Origin: Bacteroidaceae bacterium
Lineage (GTDB): Bacteria; Bacteroidota; Bacteroidia; Bacteroidales; Bacteroidaceae
DNA: 64,000 bases
NCBI GenBank assembly: GCA_017483765.1
Contig: JAFUVE010000087.1
Span: 39,209 to 103,208, forward strand
Direction of reading: 5' to 3'
Shown here: positions 45,642 to 54,681 of the stretch, piece after piece
How positions within the stretch are numbered: position 1 is the first letter of the stretch
Layout of the letters: each line of letters opens with the position of its first letter
Made by a program: the position numbers and the translations under genes
The notes under the pieces: generated by a model
What the model was told of the DNA's origin: nothing
Databases searched by the model: none
The model's input: the letters and a program-made list of their open reading frames with translations, nothing else

Positions 45642-45686
45642 CTATAGACTCTATAGTCTCTATAGATTCTATAGACGCTATAGGCT
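45642..45686. repeat. Five-unit 9 bp repeat (CTATAGAxx) at the mazG stop
   Basis: Units CTATAGACT, CTATAGTCT, CTATAGATT, CTATAGACG, CTATAGGCT run exactly end to end and abut the mazG stop codon. Confidence 0.85.
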
Positions 45687-46480
45687 TATTCTGTTGTCGT
45701 CTGATTCTTTTTTGCTTCGTTCCAGAGTGCGTCCATCTCCTCGAGAGTCATCTCGTTGAGTGCCTTTCCCGCTTCTTTGGCTTTGGCCTCCACATAGTTG
45801 AAGCGGCTGATGAACTTCTGGTTGGTGTGCTCGAGTGCGTTGTCGGGGTTGATGTGGTAGAGGCGTGCGGCGTTGACCAGAGAGAACAGCACGTCGCCGA
45901 ACTCGGCCATGGCCTGCTCCTTGTCCTTATGAGCCACTTCCTGCTCAAACTCGGCAATCTCCTCTTTTACTTTTGCCCATACGTCCTCCGGCTTTTCCCA
46001 GTCGAAACCCACGTTGGCGGCTTTCTCCTGCACGCGGTAGGCCTTGATGAGCGAGGGCAGGCTGTTGGGAACTCCTCCAAGCACGGTCTTGTTGCCGTCT
46101 TTCTCTTTCAGCTTGATCTGCTCCCATTTCTGAAGCACTTCGCCGGCGTCCTTGGCGGTGGCGTCACCGTAGACGTGGGGATGACGGAAGATGAGCTTGT
46201 CGCACTCCTGGTTGCAGACGTCGGCGATGTCGAACACTCCTTTCTCACTGCCTATCCGTGAGTAGAACACCACGTGCATCAGCACGTCGCCCAGCTCCTT
46301 GCTGATGTTCTTGTCGTCGTCCTTCATCAGGGCGTCGCACAGTTCAAACACCTCCTCAATCGTGTTGGGGCGCAGGCTCTCGTTGGTCTGCTTGCGGTCC
46401 CACGGACATTTCTCACGCAACGTGTCGAGCACGTCGAGCAGACGGCCGAAGGCCGCCAGTTTTTCTTCTCTTGTATGCAT
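45686..46480 (-). CDS. mazG: Nucleoside triphosphate pyrophosphohydrolase
   Basis: 264 aa, standard length for two-domain MazG. The N-terminal motif is LREKCPWDRKQTNESLRPNT, then the metal-binding helices EEVFELCDAL and KELGDVLMHVVFYS. The second domain repeats the pattern as VKEEIAEFEQE and AEFGDVLFSLVNAARL. MazG hydrolyses NTPs and dNTPs to NMP and pyrophosphate, a house-cleaning role, and can lower (p)ppGpp. ATG at 46480 is the natural start; a 9 bp repeat lies in its immediate leader. Confidence 0.94.
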   Translation of the reverse strand: MHTREEKLAAFGRLLDVLDTLREKCPWDRKQTNESLRPNTIEEVFELCDALMKDDDKNISKELGDVLMHVVFYSRIGSEKGVFDIADVCNQECDKLIFRHPHVYGDATAKDAGEVLQKWEQIKLKEKDGNKTVLGGVPNSLPSLIKAYRVQEKAANVGFDWEKPEDVWAKVKEEIAEFEQEVAHKDKEQAMAEFGDVLFSLVNAARLYHINPDNALEHTNQKFISRFNYVEAKAKEAGKALNEMTLEEMDALWNEAKKNQTTTE

Positions 46481-46494
46481 GGTTATTGTGGTTT

Positions 46495-46566
46495 CTGATT
46501 ATTCTGATTACTCTGATTACTCTGATTACTCTGAATACTCTGATTACTCTGAAAACTCAGATATTG
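46495..46566. repeat. Eight-unit 9 bp repeat (TCTGATTAC) in the mazG leader
   Basis: Eight consecutive 9-base units, consensus TCTGATTAC with variants TCTGATTAT, TCTGAATAC, TCTGAAAAC and TCAGATATT. It begins 15 bases upstream of the mazG start codon, in the region that would control translation initiation. Confidence 0.9.
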
Positions 46567-46609
46567 AATTCATTTGCAAAGTTACAATTAACTTTGTAAA
46601 TAATCAAGC

Positions 46610-46656
46610 AAAATATAAAAGAAAAACAGGAGGGTGTCTGTGAACACCCTCCTGTT
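46610..46656 (-). terminator. Terminator of the 1236 aa surface protein gene
   Basis: Stem AACAGGAGGGTGT (46625-46637) with ACACCCTCCTGTT (46644-46656), with TTTTTCTTTTAT following on the minus strand. It lies upstream of mazG rather than after it, so it ends nothing on the plus strand. Confidence 0.5.
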
Positions 46657-46676
46657 TCTGACTGTCTCAGCGGTTG

Positions 46677-49600
46677 TTATAGTGCCGCAATGATATTGAT
46701 AACTGCCACGATGTCGGAGATGTCGACTTTGTCGTCCTCGTTCACGTCGGCATAACGGTAGGTGGCGGTACCTGCAATCTGGTTGATGATGGCCACGATG
46801 TCGGAGATGTCGACTTTGCCGTCCTCGTTCACGTCGCCTTTCAGATGGGATGTGGCGGTAGATATAATCACCGTTTTCGCTTCCGACTCGCCGTTCATCA
46901 CGGTGCCGGTATCGTAGGTGGCCTTTGCAGGCTCGATAATCTCGCAGTCGGTCAGGACAATGTCGCCGGAGAAGAACCAGATGCCACTGTGGTTCTGACT
47001 CTTGGCACTTACATTGGAGTTGTTGAACTCCAATGAGTTAGTGCCCACTTCCTTGGCTCCATAGAATCCGGAATAAACACCTTCCACATTCATTGTGGTG
47101 TTGTCGATGGTAAGGTAATACGGACCGGGTGCTTCGTCGCATCCGACCTGGATTCCATAGCTGCCGCCCTTCACGTCCAGGCTGCCTTCACCCGTGATTA
47201 AGGTGTTGCCACCAATGAGCAATCCGCTGTAGGTCTTGCTCTCCACTTTGTTCTCGCCGTTCAGGCTTATAATCAAATAGTCGAGATAATGCTCGATGCC
47301 ATTGGTGAAGTACTCTTCCGTGATGATGTCGGCGTTGTCGAGGGTGAGTGTGACACCGTCGAAACGGACAGTGCCGTCGCCCAGCACGTCATCCTGGTTG
47401 CGTGATGTCACCTGTGTGCCGGCAATCCACAATTCGTATGCCTCACCGCTGACGGTGACCTCGCAAGTGCCGGAAATTTCACCCGACGAGGCGGTGATGG
47501 TGGCTTTGCCGCCAATCGGTGCGTCATCGGCGATGCGGACCACACCGTCGGCCGTCACGGTGGCGATGCTCTCGTCGCTGCTGGTCCAGCTGACCGTTGC
47601 AGCCGAATTGGACGGACTCAGCTCTACGAGCAACTCAGTCTCTGTCCCCGGATCAGCAGTGATGGTGTTGGGCGAGACAATAATCTGAGTCAGTTCGGGG
47701 GTGGTCACAGTTACAGCTATAGAACCAACTACGGTTAGCACTTCCTTCTTTCCGTTTATGACCAATTTGACGATGTCGTACCGGTAGGTGCCGGCTGTTG
47801 CGCTGGTGGCATCCACGGTCATCGTGGTGTCGTTGGCATTGAAGGTGATGGCCGGTGCGGTGCCTTCTCCTTCGGTCAGTTTGGCACTGAGTCCGCCTAA
47901 CCATGCCTTTCCCGGCCGGGTGGCAATCTCGATTCCCTCCATGAGGGTTCCGCTTGTGGTGTTTATGCTGATGTAGTCTACGTGGTCCACTAGATGATGT
48001 CCGCTGGCGTCAGCCACATGCAGGTAGAATTTGTCTTGGGCAATGTCGTTGTAGCCTTTGGTGTAATAGGCTCCGATGTCAATATAGTTACGCGCTTCTG
48101 TGGGTACGAAATAAACCGTCTTGTACTGTTTGCTGGCGTCCAATGATATAGTGCATTTCGCATCAGCAAAGAATCTTCCGCTGCTGGTGTTGTTGTACCA
48201 GTTGCTGGCAGATATGCCGTTGAAATTTGTCGCGTTGTCAGGGATGGGGCTGGCTTTCACCTGTATCACATCTCCAATCTTGCAGTAATAGGCCCCGCTT
48301 TCCTCCGGCAGGTCGCTGACGATTATCTTTTCCCGTGCGTTCAGTGTCAGGATAGTGATTTTCTGGCACGTCAGTTTGATTCCCTGCAGGTAGGCAATTT
48401 CTCCGTTGTAAATCTCGGATGAGGCTATGTCAGTGCCTGCAAGGGTGGATGGAGTCTCTTTCACGCGGGTGTAGACATAGTTCACCATGTTGGGTGTGCC
48501 GTTGAGATAGAGCGGGTTGCTCCCGTCGTAAGTCACTGCGTTTGCCCAGTCGTCCTCGGTCAGGCTGCTGATTTCTTTCTTCGTGTTGAAGATGATATAC
48601 TCCTGTGCGGCCTGTGGGTTGTTTACGAGGATTTTTCCATTGGTGTAGCTCAGGCTTGGCTTGACGACGGCTGTCGTGCATGTGCGTTTGGTCACGGTTG
48701 CCTTACTGCTCCTAATACTATACCATCCCAACATTTCGTCCCTATCGCTTGGATAACATGTAACATATATTTCTTTACCCACATCGCCTTCTCCAACCAC
48801 TAATTCTTTGTTCTCTTTTGCAAATATAGCAATATAAGGGGAGCCGGGACGACCGACCCATTCTGTTATCCACCAACTAATATAACCGCCTTCGTCTTCG
48901 TATCCGTTTTCAAAAAGGTCCTTTATACTGCCTGAAAGTTCGAATCGCACCGTGTCGCCAGGATGCGGGTTGTAGTTGTTCAAATTTACTTCACCTGTGA
49001 AGGTGTTAGGCAGTATAACCACGTAGTCGGCCGGATTATTATTCTCATCGTAAATTGTGATGGTTTTGGAGTCTAATTTGTATTTTTTCGGGGTCATAAC
49101 CCTGCAGACATCCATCTTCCATCTTCTGCTTCCATACTCTGGCTCAGGACTTTTGATGGCGAAATTGCCTGCCTGCAGCGCTTTGGCGAAGACACTGGAA
49201 TTATAAACAGTCATTTCATACACAGTCCTGATAGCTGTTCCACCAGTCGCTTTCACATGCGAGTCCGAGATGCCAATTGTGTTTCCGGAATAAAGTGCCG
49301 TGCTTCCGCTTTCTTTTGAAGTGGCAGTCAGGTTGACACCGTTCAAATAGATGGAGTTCCAGTGTCTGGTTCCTGCCACGTGGATGGCGTCTGATGTGGA
49401 ATTAATGGTTATGGTGCCTTGTCCGAAATTTATTTGTCTGGCTAATATGCAATAATAGTCAGCTTTTGTATTGCTTGCAGTAAGATTGCCATAAACGGTC
49501 AAATATCCGTATTCAATCCCGTTGTCATTGTCGTAATCACATTCGATGGCTCGTTTTCCTCCGTTCACGATAGCATCTCCATGAATCACGATGCTTCCCT

Positions 49601-50387
49601 TGTCGGACAAAATGGCCGGATAATCCAAGCTGATGCCGGTGGCTTTCAGCGTCCCCTTCATACTTATGGTCTTTTCTGCCCTGATGGCCATTCCTCCCGT
49701 TGCTGTGACGTTACAACTGTCGGCTTCGACCTTTCCGTTGTAGCTGTGAAGACCTGCTCCGTTGTTCGCGGCAGCGATGAATGTCATCTCGCCTTCGCCC
49801 GACAGCAGCAGGTCGTCGTAGGCCCTTACGGCGTCTTTCTTTCCGGTGATGTACACGTATGGGGCGCTGATGGACACGCCGCCCTCTGAATAGACGGAAC
49901 TGTAGTCGTTCTTGTAGTTTCTGACGGTCAGACTCTTGCATTGCTCAGTGACGGTGAAGTATTTGTAAGCATATACCACGTTCTTGTCGCCAGTCAGATT
50001 GACGGTACCACCCCAGAACCGGATGTAGTCCGCTTCGATGCCTTTCTCTGCCTTGAGCGACTTGACGGTGAGGTTGGCGTTGCAATAGAACGCGTTGACG
50101 TCGATGGCGGTTCCGTCTGTGTTGGTCACAGTCAGTGTGTAGTCGCCTTTTTGCTCGACGCTCAGATCATAATCACCTGTGATTTTGGTCAGGGAGAGGT
50201 CGGTGTCCATGTACAGAATGGAGAGTGTGGTGATTTTTAATTCCTTTACACCCTTGCTCCGCAGGTTGCTTGCATAGAGCGTCTCTGCGGCAGCCCATGC
50301 CGTGCTGGCGGATGTGGCAAACATCACGATGAGCATGACGAGTCCTAAGAGTCGTGTGGTTTTGTTGGAAAAAGCTGTGTGGTTCAT
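46677..50387 (-). CDS. Large exported surface protein with paired dockerin-like tail
   Basis: 1236 aa. Signal peptide (to about STAWAA). Residues ~50-430 are right-handed-beta-helix-like repeats (YVYITGKKDAVRAYDDLLLSG; GEGEMTFIAAANNGAG). Ig-like modules follow, with a Big2-like part ITADPGTETELLVELSPSNS, and SWTSSDESIATVTADGVV. A carbohydrate-binding-like repeat (NGENKVESKTYSGLLIGGNT) precedes the dockerin pair, GDVNEDGKVDISDIVAIINQ and VNEDDKVDISDIVAVINI. It is a paralogue of the protein at 3676-6756, and its carbohydrate-binding-like part also resembles one in the 906 aa protein at 60745. A -7 box TATATTTG lies at 50430-50437 (minus). Probably surface-displayed; binding target unknown. Confidence 0.82.
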   Translation of the reverse strand: MNHTAFSNKTTRLLGLVMLIVMFATSASTAWAAAETLYASNLRSKGVKELKITTLSILYMDTDLSLTKITGDYDLSVEQKGDYTLTVTNTDGTAIDVNAFYCNANLTVKSLKAEKGIEADYIRFWGGTVNLTGDKNVVYAYKYFTVTEQCKSLTVRNYKNDYSSVYSEGGVSISAPYVYITGKKDAVRAYDDLLLSGEGEMTFIAAANNGAGLHSYNGKVEADSCNVTATGGMAIRAEKTISMKGTLKATGISLDYPAILSDKGSIVIHGDAIVNGGKRAIECDYDNDNGIEYGYLTVYGNLTASNTKADYYCILARQINFGQGTITINSTSDAIHVAGTRHWNSIYLNGVNLTATSKESGSTALYSGNTIGISDSHVKATGGTAIRTVYEMTVYNSSVFAKALQAGNFAIKSPEPEYGSRRWKMDVCRVMTPKKYKLDSKTITIYDENNNPADYVVILPNTFTGEVNLNNYNPHPGDTVRFELSGSIKDLFENGYEDEGGYISWWITEWVGRPGSPYIAIFAKENKELVVGEGDVGKEIYVTCYPSDRDEMLGWYSIRSSKATVTKRTCTTAVVKPSLSYTNGKILVNNPQAAQEYIIFNTKKEISSLTEDDWANAVTYDGSNPLYLNGTPNMVNYVYTRVKETPSTLAGTDIASSEIYNGEIAYLQGIKLTCQKITILTLNAREKIIVSDLPEESGAYYCKIGDVIQVKASPIPDNATNFNGISASNWYNNTSSGRFFADAKCTISLDASKQYKTVYFVPTEARNYIDIGAYYTKGYNDIAQDKFYLHVADASGHHLVDHVDYISINTTSGTLMEGIEIATRPGKAWLGGLSAKLTEGEGTAPAITFNANDTTMTVDATSATAGTYRYDIVKLVINGKKEVLTVVGSIAVTVTTPELTQIIVSPNTITADPGTETELLVELSPSNSAATVSWTSSDESIATVTADGVVRIADDAPIGGKATITASSGEISGTCEVTVSGEAYELWIAGTQVTSRNQDDVLGDGTVRFDGVTLTLDNADIITEEYFTNGIEHYLDYLIISLNGENKVESKTYSGLLIGGNTLITGEGSLDVKGGSYGIQVGCDEAPGPYYLTIDNTTMNVEGVYSGFYGAKEVGTNSLEFNNSNVSAKSQNHSGIWFFSGDIVLTDCEIIEPAKATYDTGTVMNGESEAKTVIISTATSHLKGDVNEDGKVDISDIVAIINQIAGTATYRYADVNEDDKVDISDIVAVINIIAAL

Positions 50388-50822
50388 AACAATTATAATT
50401 TTATGATTGATTCAAGAATATATTTTTTGCAAATATAGCGAAAAATTTACTTCATGCATTGCTTTTTTCTATCAAAATTATGGGTTGTAAGAAAAAATCA
50501 AGGTGTTTGTAACTAAAACAAGGTTGTTTTTTTGATGAAGACGAGAATACAGGGACTTTGAAATTTGAAGTTTGAAATTTGAATTTTCGCTTCGCAGGAT
50601 TCTGTCACGATTGCCTACGGCGAACTTCCTACGCCTCAGTAATGTTCAAGCAAGCTTGACATTACGTTCGGCTTAATCGGAAGTTTCGGAAATGTTCAAG
50701 CGAACTTGACATTTCGCTCGCTGCTTCAGAATCTTCGCCATCTGGACGGAAACGAGAAGATAAGACAATGGTCTGGCATTCAATGGCAAAGCATCAATAG
50801 ATTAAATTTCAAATCTCAAACC
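50388..50822. repeat. Intergenic region with palindromic Prevotella-type repeats
   Basis: Contains two inverted motifs, AATGTTCAAGCAAGCTTGACATT (reading 50641-50664 in parts) and AATGTTCAAGCGAACTTGACATT (50690-50713 in parts), which are the reverse complement of the motif seen near 24690 and 24850. The loop sequence differs while the arms stay paired. The promoter -7 box of the upstream gene is at 50430-50437. Nothing coding. Confidence 0.5.
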
Positions 50823-52154
50823 TCAAAGTTCAGCGTATCTCTCTCCCCAGCATTTCAGCATGCGGTCGAGCAGTCTTGCCTCGCTGGTGGTGTGAGGTTG
50901 TGGATGCCAGAATCGTTGGTCTTTTGCTTCGTCGGGGAGAAACTGCATCTGTACGAAGTGGTCAGGATAGTCGTGTGCATAGAGGTAGCCGTCGTGGTAG
51001 CCCAGTTCTTTCATGAGGGATGTAGGCGCGTTTCGTATGGGTAGTGGAACGGGCAGGTTTCCTGTCTGACGGACGTAAGCCAGTGCGCTGTCGATGGCAA
51101 GGTATGACGAGTTGCTCTTGGGAGAGCTGGCCAGATAGACCGTTGTTTCGGCGAGTGGAATTCGTCCTTCCGGCATGCCGATTTTCGACACGGCGTCGAA
51201 GCATGCGTTGGCCAGCAGGAGTGCGTTGGGGTTGGCCAGTCCGATGTCCTCGGATGCGCTGATGACCAGTCGCCTGGCGATGAACAGGGGGTCTTCTCCT
51301 GCTTCAATCATGCGTGCGAGGTAGTAGACGGCTGCGTCGGGGTCGCTTCCGCGGATGGACTTGATGAAGGCTGAGATGACGTCGTAGTGCATCTCGCCGT
51401 CTTTGTCGTAGGCAAGCGGATTCTGCAGGACGGACTCGTTCACGAGGTCATCGGTGATGACGATGTCGCCGGCTGCGGTATTGCCCTCCGCTGAATCCTG
51501 GTTGTCTGTTGCCTGTGTTTTGGCGCTGGCAGCCTCCACCACCAGCTCCAGTATGTTGAGCAACTTTCGGGCATCGCCGCCGCTCAGACGGAGCAAAGCG
51601 CCAGTCTCTTTCAATTCGATATGTTTCTCTTTCAGGATTTTGTCTTGCGTGAGAGCACGGTCGAGCAGTTCCATCAAGTCCTCTTTTCCGAGCGATTTCA
51701 GTACATAGACCTGGCAACGGCTCAGCAGCGGACGAATCACTTCGAACGATGGATTCTCGGTGGTTGCTCCTATCAGCGTGATGATGCCTTTCTCCACGGC
51801 GCCGAGCAGGGAGTCCTGCTGCGACTTGGAGAATCGGTGGATTTCGTCGATGAACAGGATGGGTGTTCCCTTGGAGAACAGTCCTGTGTTGGCTCTGGCC
51901 CGCTCAATCACCTCGCGTACGTCCTTCACGCCGGAGGTGACCGCGCTGAGTGTGTAGAAGGGGACTTCGAGTGTCTTGGCGATGATGTTGGCCAGGGTGG
52001 TCTTTCCCACGCCCGGCGGCCCCCACAGGATGAACGACGAGATACGCTTCTGGCTGATCATGCGCTGGATGACAGCGCCTTCACCAACCAGGTGCTTCTG
52101 TCCGATGTATTCTGACAGCGTCTGCGGACGCAAGCGTTCTGCTAATGGGGGCAT
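50823..52154 (-). CDS. rarA: Replication-associated recombination ATPase
   Basis: 443 aa. N-terminus PLAERLRPQTLSEYIGQKHL, Walker A LWGPPGVGKTTLANIIA, Walker B ILFIDEIHRFSKSQQD, sensor 1 LIGATTENPSFEV and arginine-finger region RPLLSRCQV are all typical of RarA/MgsA (WRNIP1 homologue). The C-terminal tetramerisation part begins YDVISAFIKSIRGSDPDAAV. It acts at stalled replication forks. A low-complexity insert (AKTQATDNQDSAEGNTAAGD) sits between the AAA and C-terminal parts. Stands alone, 68 bases after glnN in the minus direction. Confidence 0.94.
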   Translation of the reverse strand: MPPLAERLRPQTLSEYIGQKHLVGEGAVIQRMISQKRISSFILWGPPGVGKTTLANIIAKTLEVPFYTLSAVTSGVKDVREVIERARANTGLFSKGTPILFIDEIHRFSKSQQDSLLGAVEKGIITLIGATTENPSFEVIRPLLSRCQVYVLKSLGKEDLMELLDRALTQDKILKEKHIELKETGALLRLSGGDARKLLNILELVVEAASAKTQATDNQDSAEGNTAAGDIVITDDLVNESVLQNPLAYDKDGEMHYDVISAFIKSIRGSDPDAAVYYLARMIEAGEDPLFIARRLVISASEDIGLANPNALLLANACFDAVSKIGMPEGRIPLAETTVYLASSPKSNSSYLAIDSALAYVRQTGNLPVPLPIRNAPTSLMKELGYHDGYLYAHDYPDHFVQMQFLPDEAKDQRFWHPQPHTTSEARLLDRMLKCWGERYAEL

Positions 52155-52162
52155 TGTTTTAG

Positions 52163-52224
52163 TTGAGAGTTTAGAGTTGAGAGTTTAGAGAGGGGATAGA
52201 TACTCTAGATGCTCTAGATATTCT
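52163..52224. repeat. 14 bp doublet and three-unit 9 bp repeat at the glnN end
   Basis: TTGAGAGTTTAGAG occurs twice in a row (~52163-52190). Then AGATACTCT, AGATGCTCT and AGATATTCT run at 52198-52224, abutting the glnN stop codon. Confidence 0.75.
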
Positions 52225-54415
52225 AAATGATAAATAACAGTTCGCGGTATTTGGGGAGCGGCCAAAGCTCGTCGTCCACGATTTGCTCGAGTTTGTCGAC
52301 GTGGTAGCGGATGGACTCGAGGAATGGCGCCACTCGGTCGTGATAGGCGATGGCTTTCTCCCGTTCGGACTCGATGCGGTTGACTTGCCGGCGGGTGTCG
52401 ATGAGCTTGTTGACGTTCTCCACGATGAAGGACTCGTGCTCACTGATTTGCTCTATGATGCTGAGATTGTTGGCTGAGATTTTCGCTGCTTTGTCGGCAG
52501 GGAATATCTCGTTGAGCTTGTGTACGTTGTCAATCAGCACCGACTGGTATTTCGTGACGACGGGTATGATGTGGTTCATGCACAGGTCGCCGAAAATGCG
52601 GGCCTCAATCTGGATTTTCTTGGTGTAGGTCTCCCATTTGATTTCGTTGCGGGCAGCGAGCTCGTTGCGGGTCATGACGTTGACTTTCTCGAACATACGG
52701 ACTGTGGCCTCGTCGAGATAGTTGTCGATGATGAGGGGGCAGGATGTCTCGCAGTCGAGTCCTCTCCTCTGAGCTTCGGCTTTCCATTCGTCGCTGTATC
52801 CGTTGCCGTCGAAGCGTATGGGCTTGGTGTATTTGATGTCTTCTTTCAGGATCTTGATGATGGCCGACTCCTTGTTAACCCCTTCTGCGATGAGGCGGTC
52901 TACACGCTCCTTGAAGTTGATGAGTGCCTCTGCCACGGCTGAGTTGAGCGCCAGCATGGCGCTTGCGCTGTTGGCCTGCGAACCGACAGCCCGGAACTCG
53001 AACCGGTTGCCTGTGAAAGCGAACGGGCTGGTGCGGTTGCGGTCGGTGTTGTCGATGAGCAGATGTGGGATGGAGGGAATGTCGAGGTTGAGCGTGCTCT
53101 TTCCTTCTACGGTGAGGCTTTCGCTCTCGTCCATCTGCTCCACGTGGTCGAGCAGGTCGCTGACTGTCCGTCCGAGGAAGGAGGATATGATGGCTGGCGG
53201 CGCTTCGTTGGCCCCGAGCCGGTGGGCGTTGGTGGCTGAGATGATGGCAGCCGTGAGCAGTCCGTTGTGGTCGTAAACCGCCTTGAGGGTCTCCACGATG
53301 AAGGTAACGAAACGGAGGTTGTCGAGCGGCGTCTTACCCGGTGCGTGCAGGAGGATTCCTGTGTCGGTGGATAGCGACCAGTTGTTGTGCTTTCCGCTTC
53401 CGTTGACCCCTTTGAAGGGCTTCTCGTGGAGCAGGCATCGGAATCCGTGCTTGCGTGCCACGCGCTTCATGATGGACATCATGAGCATGTTGTGGTCGAT
53501 GGCGAGGTTCATCTCCTCGAAGATGGGCGCCAGCTCGAATTGGTTGGGCGCCACCTCGTTATGGCGTGTCTTGCAGGGAATACCCAGCTCGAGCGCCTGA
53601 ATCTCGATGTCGCGCATGAAATTCTCCACGCGCTCGGGAATCGAGCCGAAATAATGGTCGTCCATCTGCTGGTTTTTTGCCGAGTCGTGGCCCATCAGGG
53701 TCCGTCCGGTCATCACCAGGTCGGGACGTGCGCTGTAGAGCGACTCGTCGACGAGGAAATATTCTTGCTCCCATCCCAGGTTGCTCACCACTTTCTTCAC
53801 GTCGGGGTAGAAATACTGGCACACGGCTGTGGCTGCTTTGTCCACGGCGTTGAGCGACTTCTTCAGCGGCACTTTGTAGTCGAGGGCCTCGCCAGTGTAG
53901 GATATGAAGACGGTGGGAATCATCAGCGTGTCTCCGATGACGAAAACGGGCGAGGTGGGATCCCAGGCCGTATATCCCCGTGCCTCGAACGTGGAGCGGA
54001 TTCCGCCGTTGGGGAATGATGATGCGTCGGGCTCCTGCTGCACGAGCAGCTTCCCTTCGAATTGCTCGACCATGCCGCCCTTCTGGTCGTGCTCCACGAA
54101 TCCGTCGTGCTTTTCTGCCGTCCCTTCGGTGAGGGGCTGGAACCAGTGGGTGTAGTGTGTCACTCCCAGCTCCATGGCCCACCGCTTCATGCCGTCGGCC
54201 ACTGCGTCGGCGATGGTGAGGTCGAAATGGGCTCCGTTGTCAATCACGTCGCACATCTTCTTGTACACATCTGCCGGGAGATACTTGAACATTTTCTTGC
54301 GGTCGAACACGTATTTCGCGAAATAGTCCGAAGGACGCTCCTTCGGCACTGTCACTTCAACCGGACGCTTCTTGAATGCGTCGTCCACAACCTTAAACCT
54401 TAGTCTTGATGCCAT
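52223..54415 (-). CDS. glnN: Type III glutamine synthetase
   Basis: 730 aa, the size of GSIII, about 1.6 times GSI. Characteristic blocks are GWEQEYFLVD (metal-binding Glu), KTRHNEVAPNQFELAPIFEE, FKGVNGSGKHNNWSLSTDTG and SPFAFTGNRFEFRAVGS, with the GSIII N-terminal region HYTHWFQPLTEGTAEKHDGF. It makes glutamine from glutamate, ammonia and ATP and is the usual ammonium-assimilating enzyme of Bacteroidota. Upstream leader of ~150 bases with -7 box TAACTTTG (minus, 54572-54579) contains a 25 bp tandem duplication. Confidence 0.96.
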   Translation of the reverse strand: MASRLRFKVVDDAFKKRPVEVTVPKERPSDYFAKYVFDRKKMFKYLPADVYKKMCDVIDNGAHFDLTIADAVADGMKRWAMELGVTHYTHWFQPLTEGTAEKHDGFVEHDQKGGMVEQFEGKLLVQQEPDASSFPNGGIRSTFEARGYTAWDPTSPVFVIGDTLMIPTVFISYTGEALDYKVPLKKSLNAVDKAATAVCQYFYPDVKKVVSNLGWEQEYFLVDESLYSARPDLVMTGRTLMGHDSAKNQQMDDHYFGSIPERVENFMRDIEIQALELGIPCKTRHNEVAPNQFELAPIFEEMNLAIDHNMLMMSIMKRVARKHGFRCLLHEKPFKGVNGSGKHNNWSLSTDTGILLHAPGKTPLDNLRFVTFIVETLKAVYDHNGLLTAAIISATNAHRLGANEAPPAIISSFLGRTVSDLLDHVEQMDESESLTVEGKSTLNLDIPSIPHLLIDNTDRNRTSPFAFTGNRFEFRAVGSQANSASAMLALNSAVAEALINFKERVDRLIAEGVNKESAIIKILKEDIKYTKPIRFDGNGYSDEWKAEAQRRGLDCETSCPLIIDNYLDEATVRMFEKVNVMTRNELAARNEIKWETYTKKIQIEARIFGDLCMNHIIPVVTKYQSVLIDNVHKLNEIFPADKAAKISANNLSIIEQISEHESFIVENVNKLIDTRRQVNRIESEREKAIAYHDRVAPFLESIRYHVDKLEQIVDDELWPLPKYRELLFII

Positions 54416-54503
54416 GTATGTCGTTTTCTGTTTTAATATTCGTTTTTGGGAGGCTCTCTGTTTTTGACTTTCAGCGATTTTCTTGTGTCTTAGTCCCTCA
54501 AGT

Positions 54504-54554
54504 CTTTGTCTGAAGGGGGAAAACAGCCTTTGTCTGAAGGGGGAGAAACAGCCT
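54504..54554. repeat. 25 bp tandem duplication in the glnN leader
   Basis: Two consecutive copies of (c)tttgtctgaagggggaaaacagcc; the second has one base inserted. It lies 90-140 bases upstream of the glnN start, between the -7 box and the gene. Confidence 0.6.
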
Positions 54555-54681
54555 TCTGCTCAATTAATTTGCAAAGTTACAACTAATTAAGGACTTTTTG
54601 CCCGTTTTTGCCGTTTTTTTTGCTGTTTTGCGGGATTTTGGTGAGCTTGGTTGTCTGTCGATGGTGGTAAAACTGGCTGGC

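Noticed and set aside
44693-46566. CRISPR arrays
   Set aside because: Repeats are 9 bp and contiguous, with no spacers and no cas genes.
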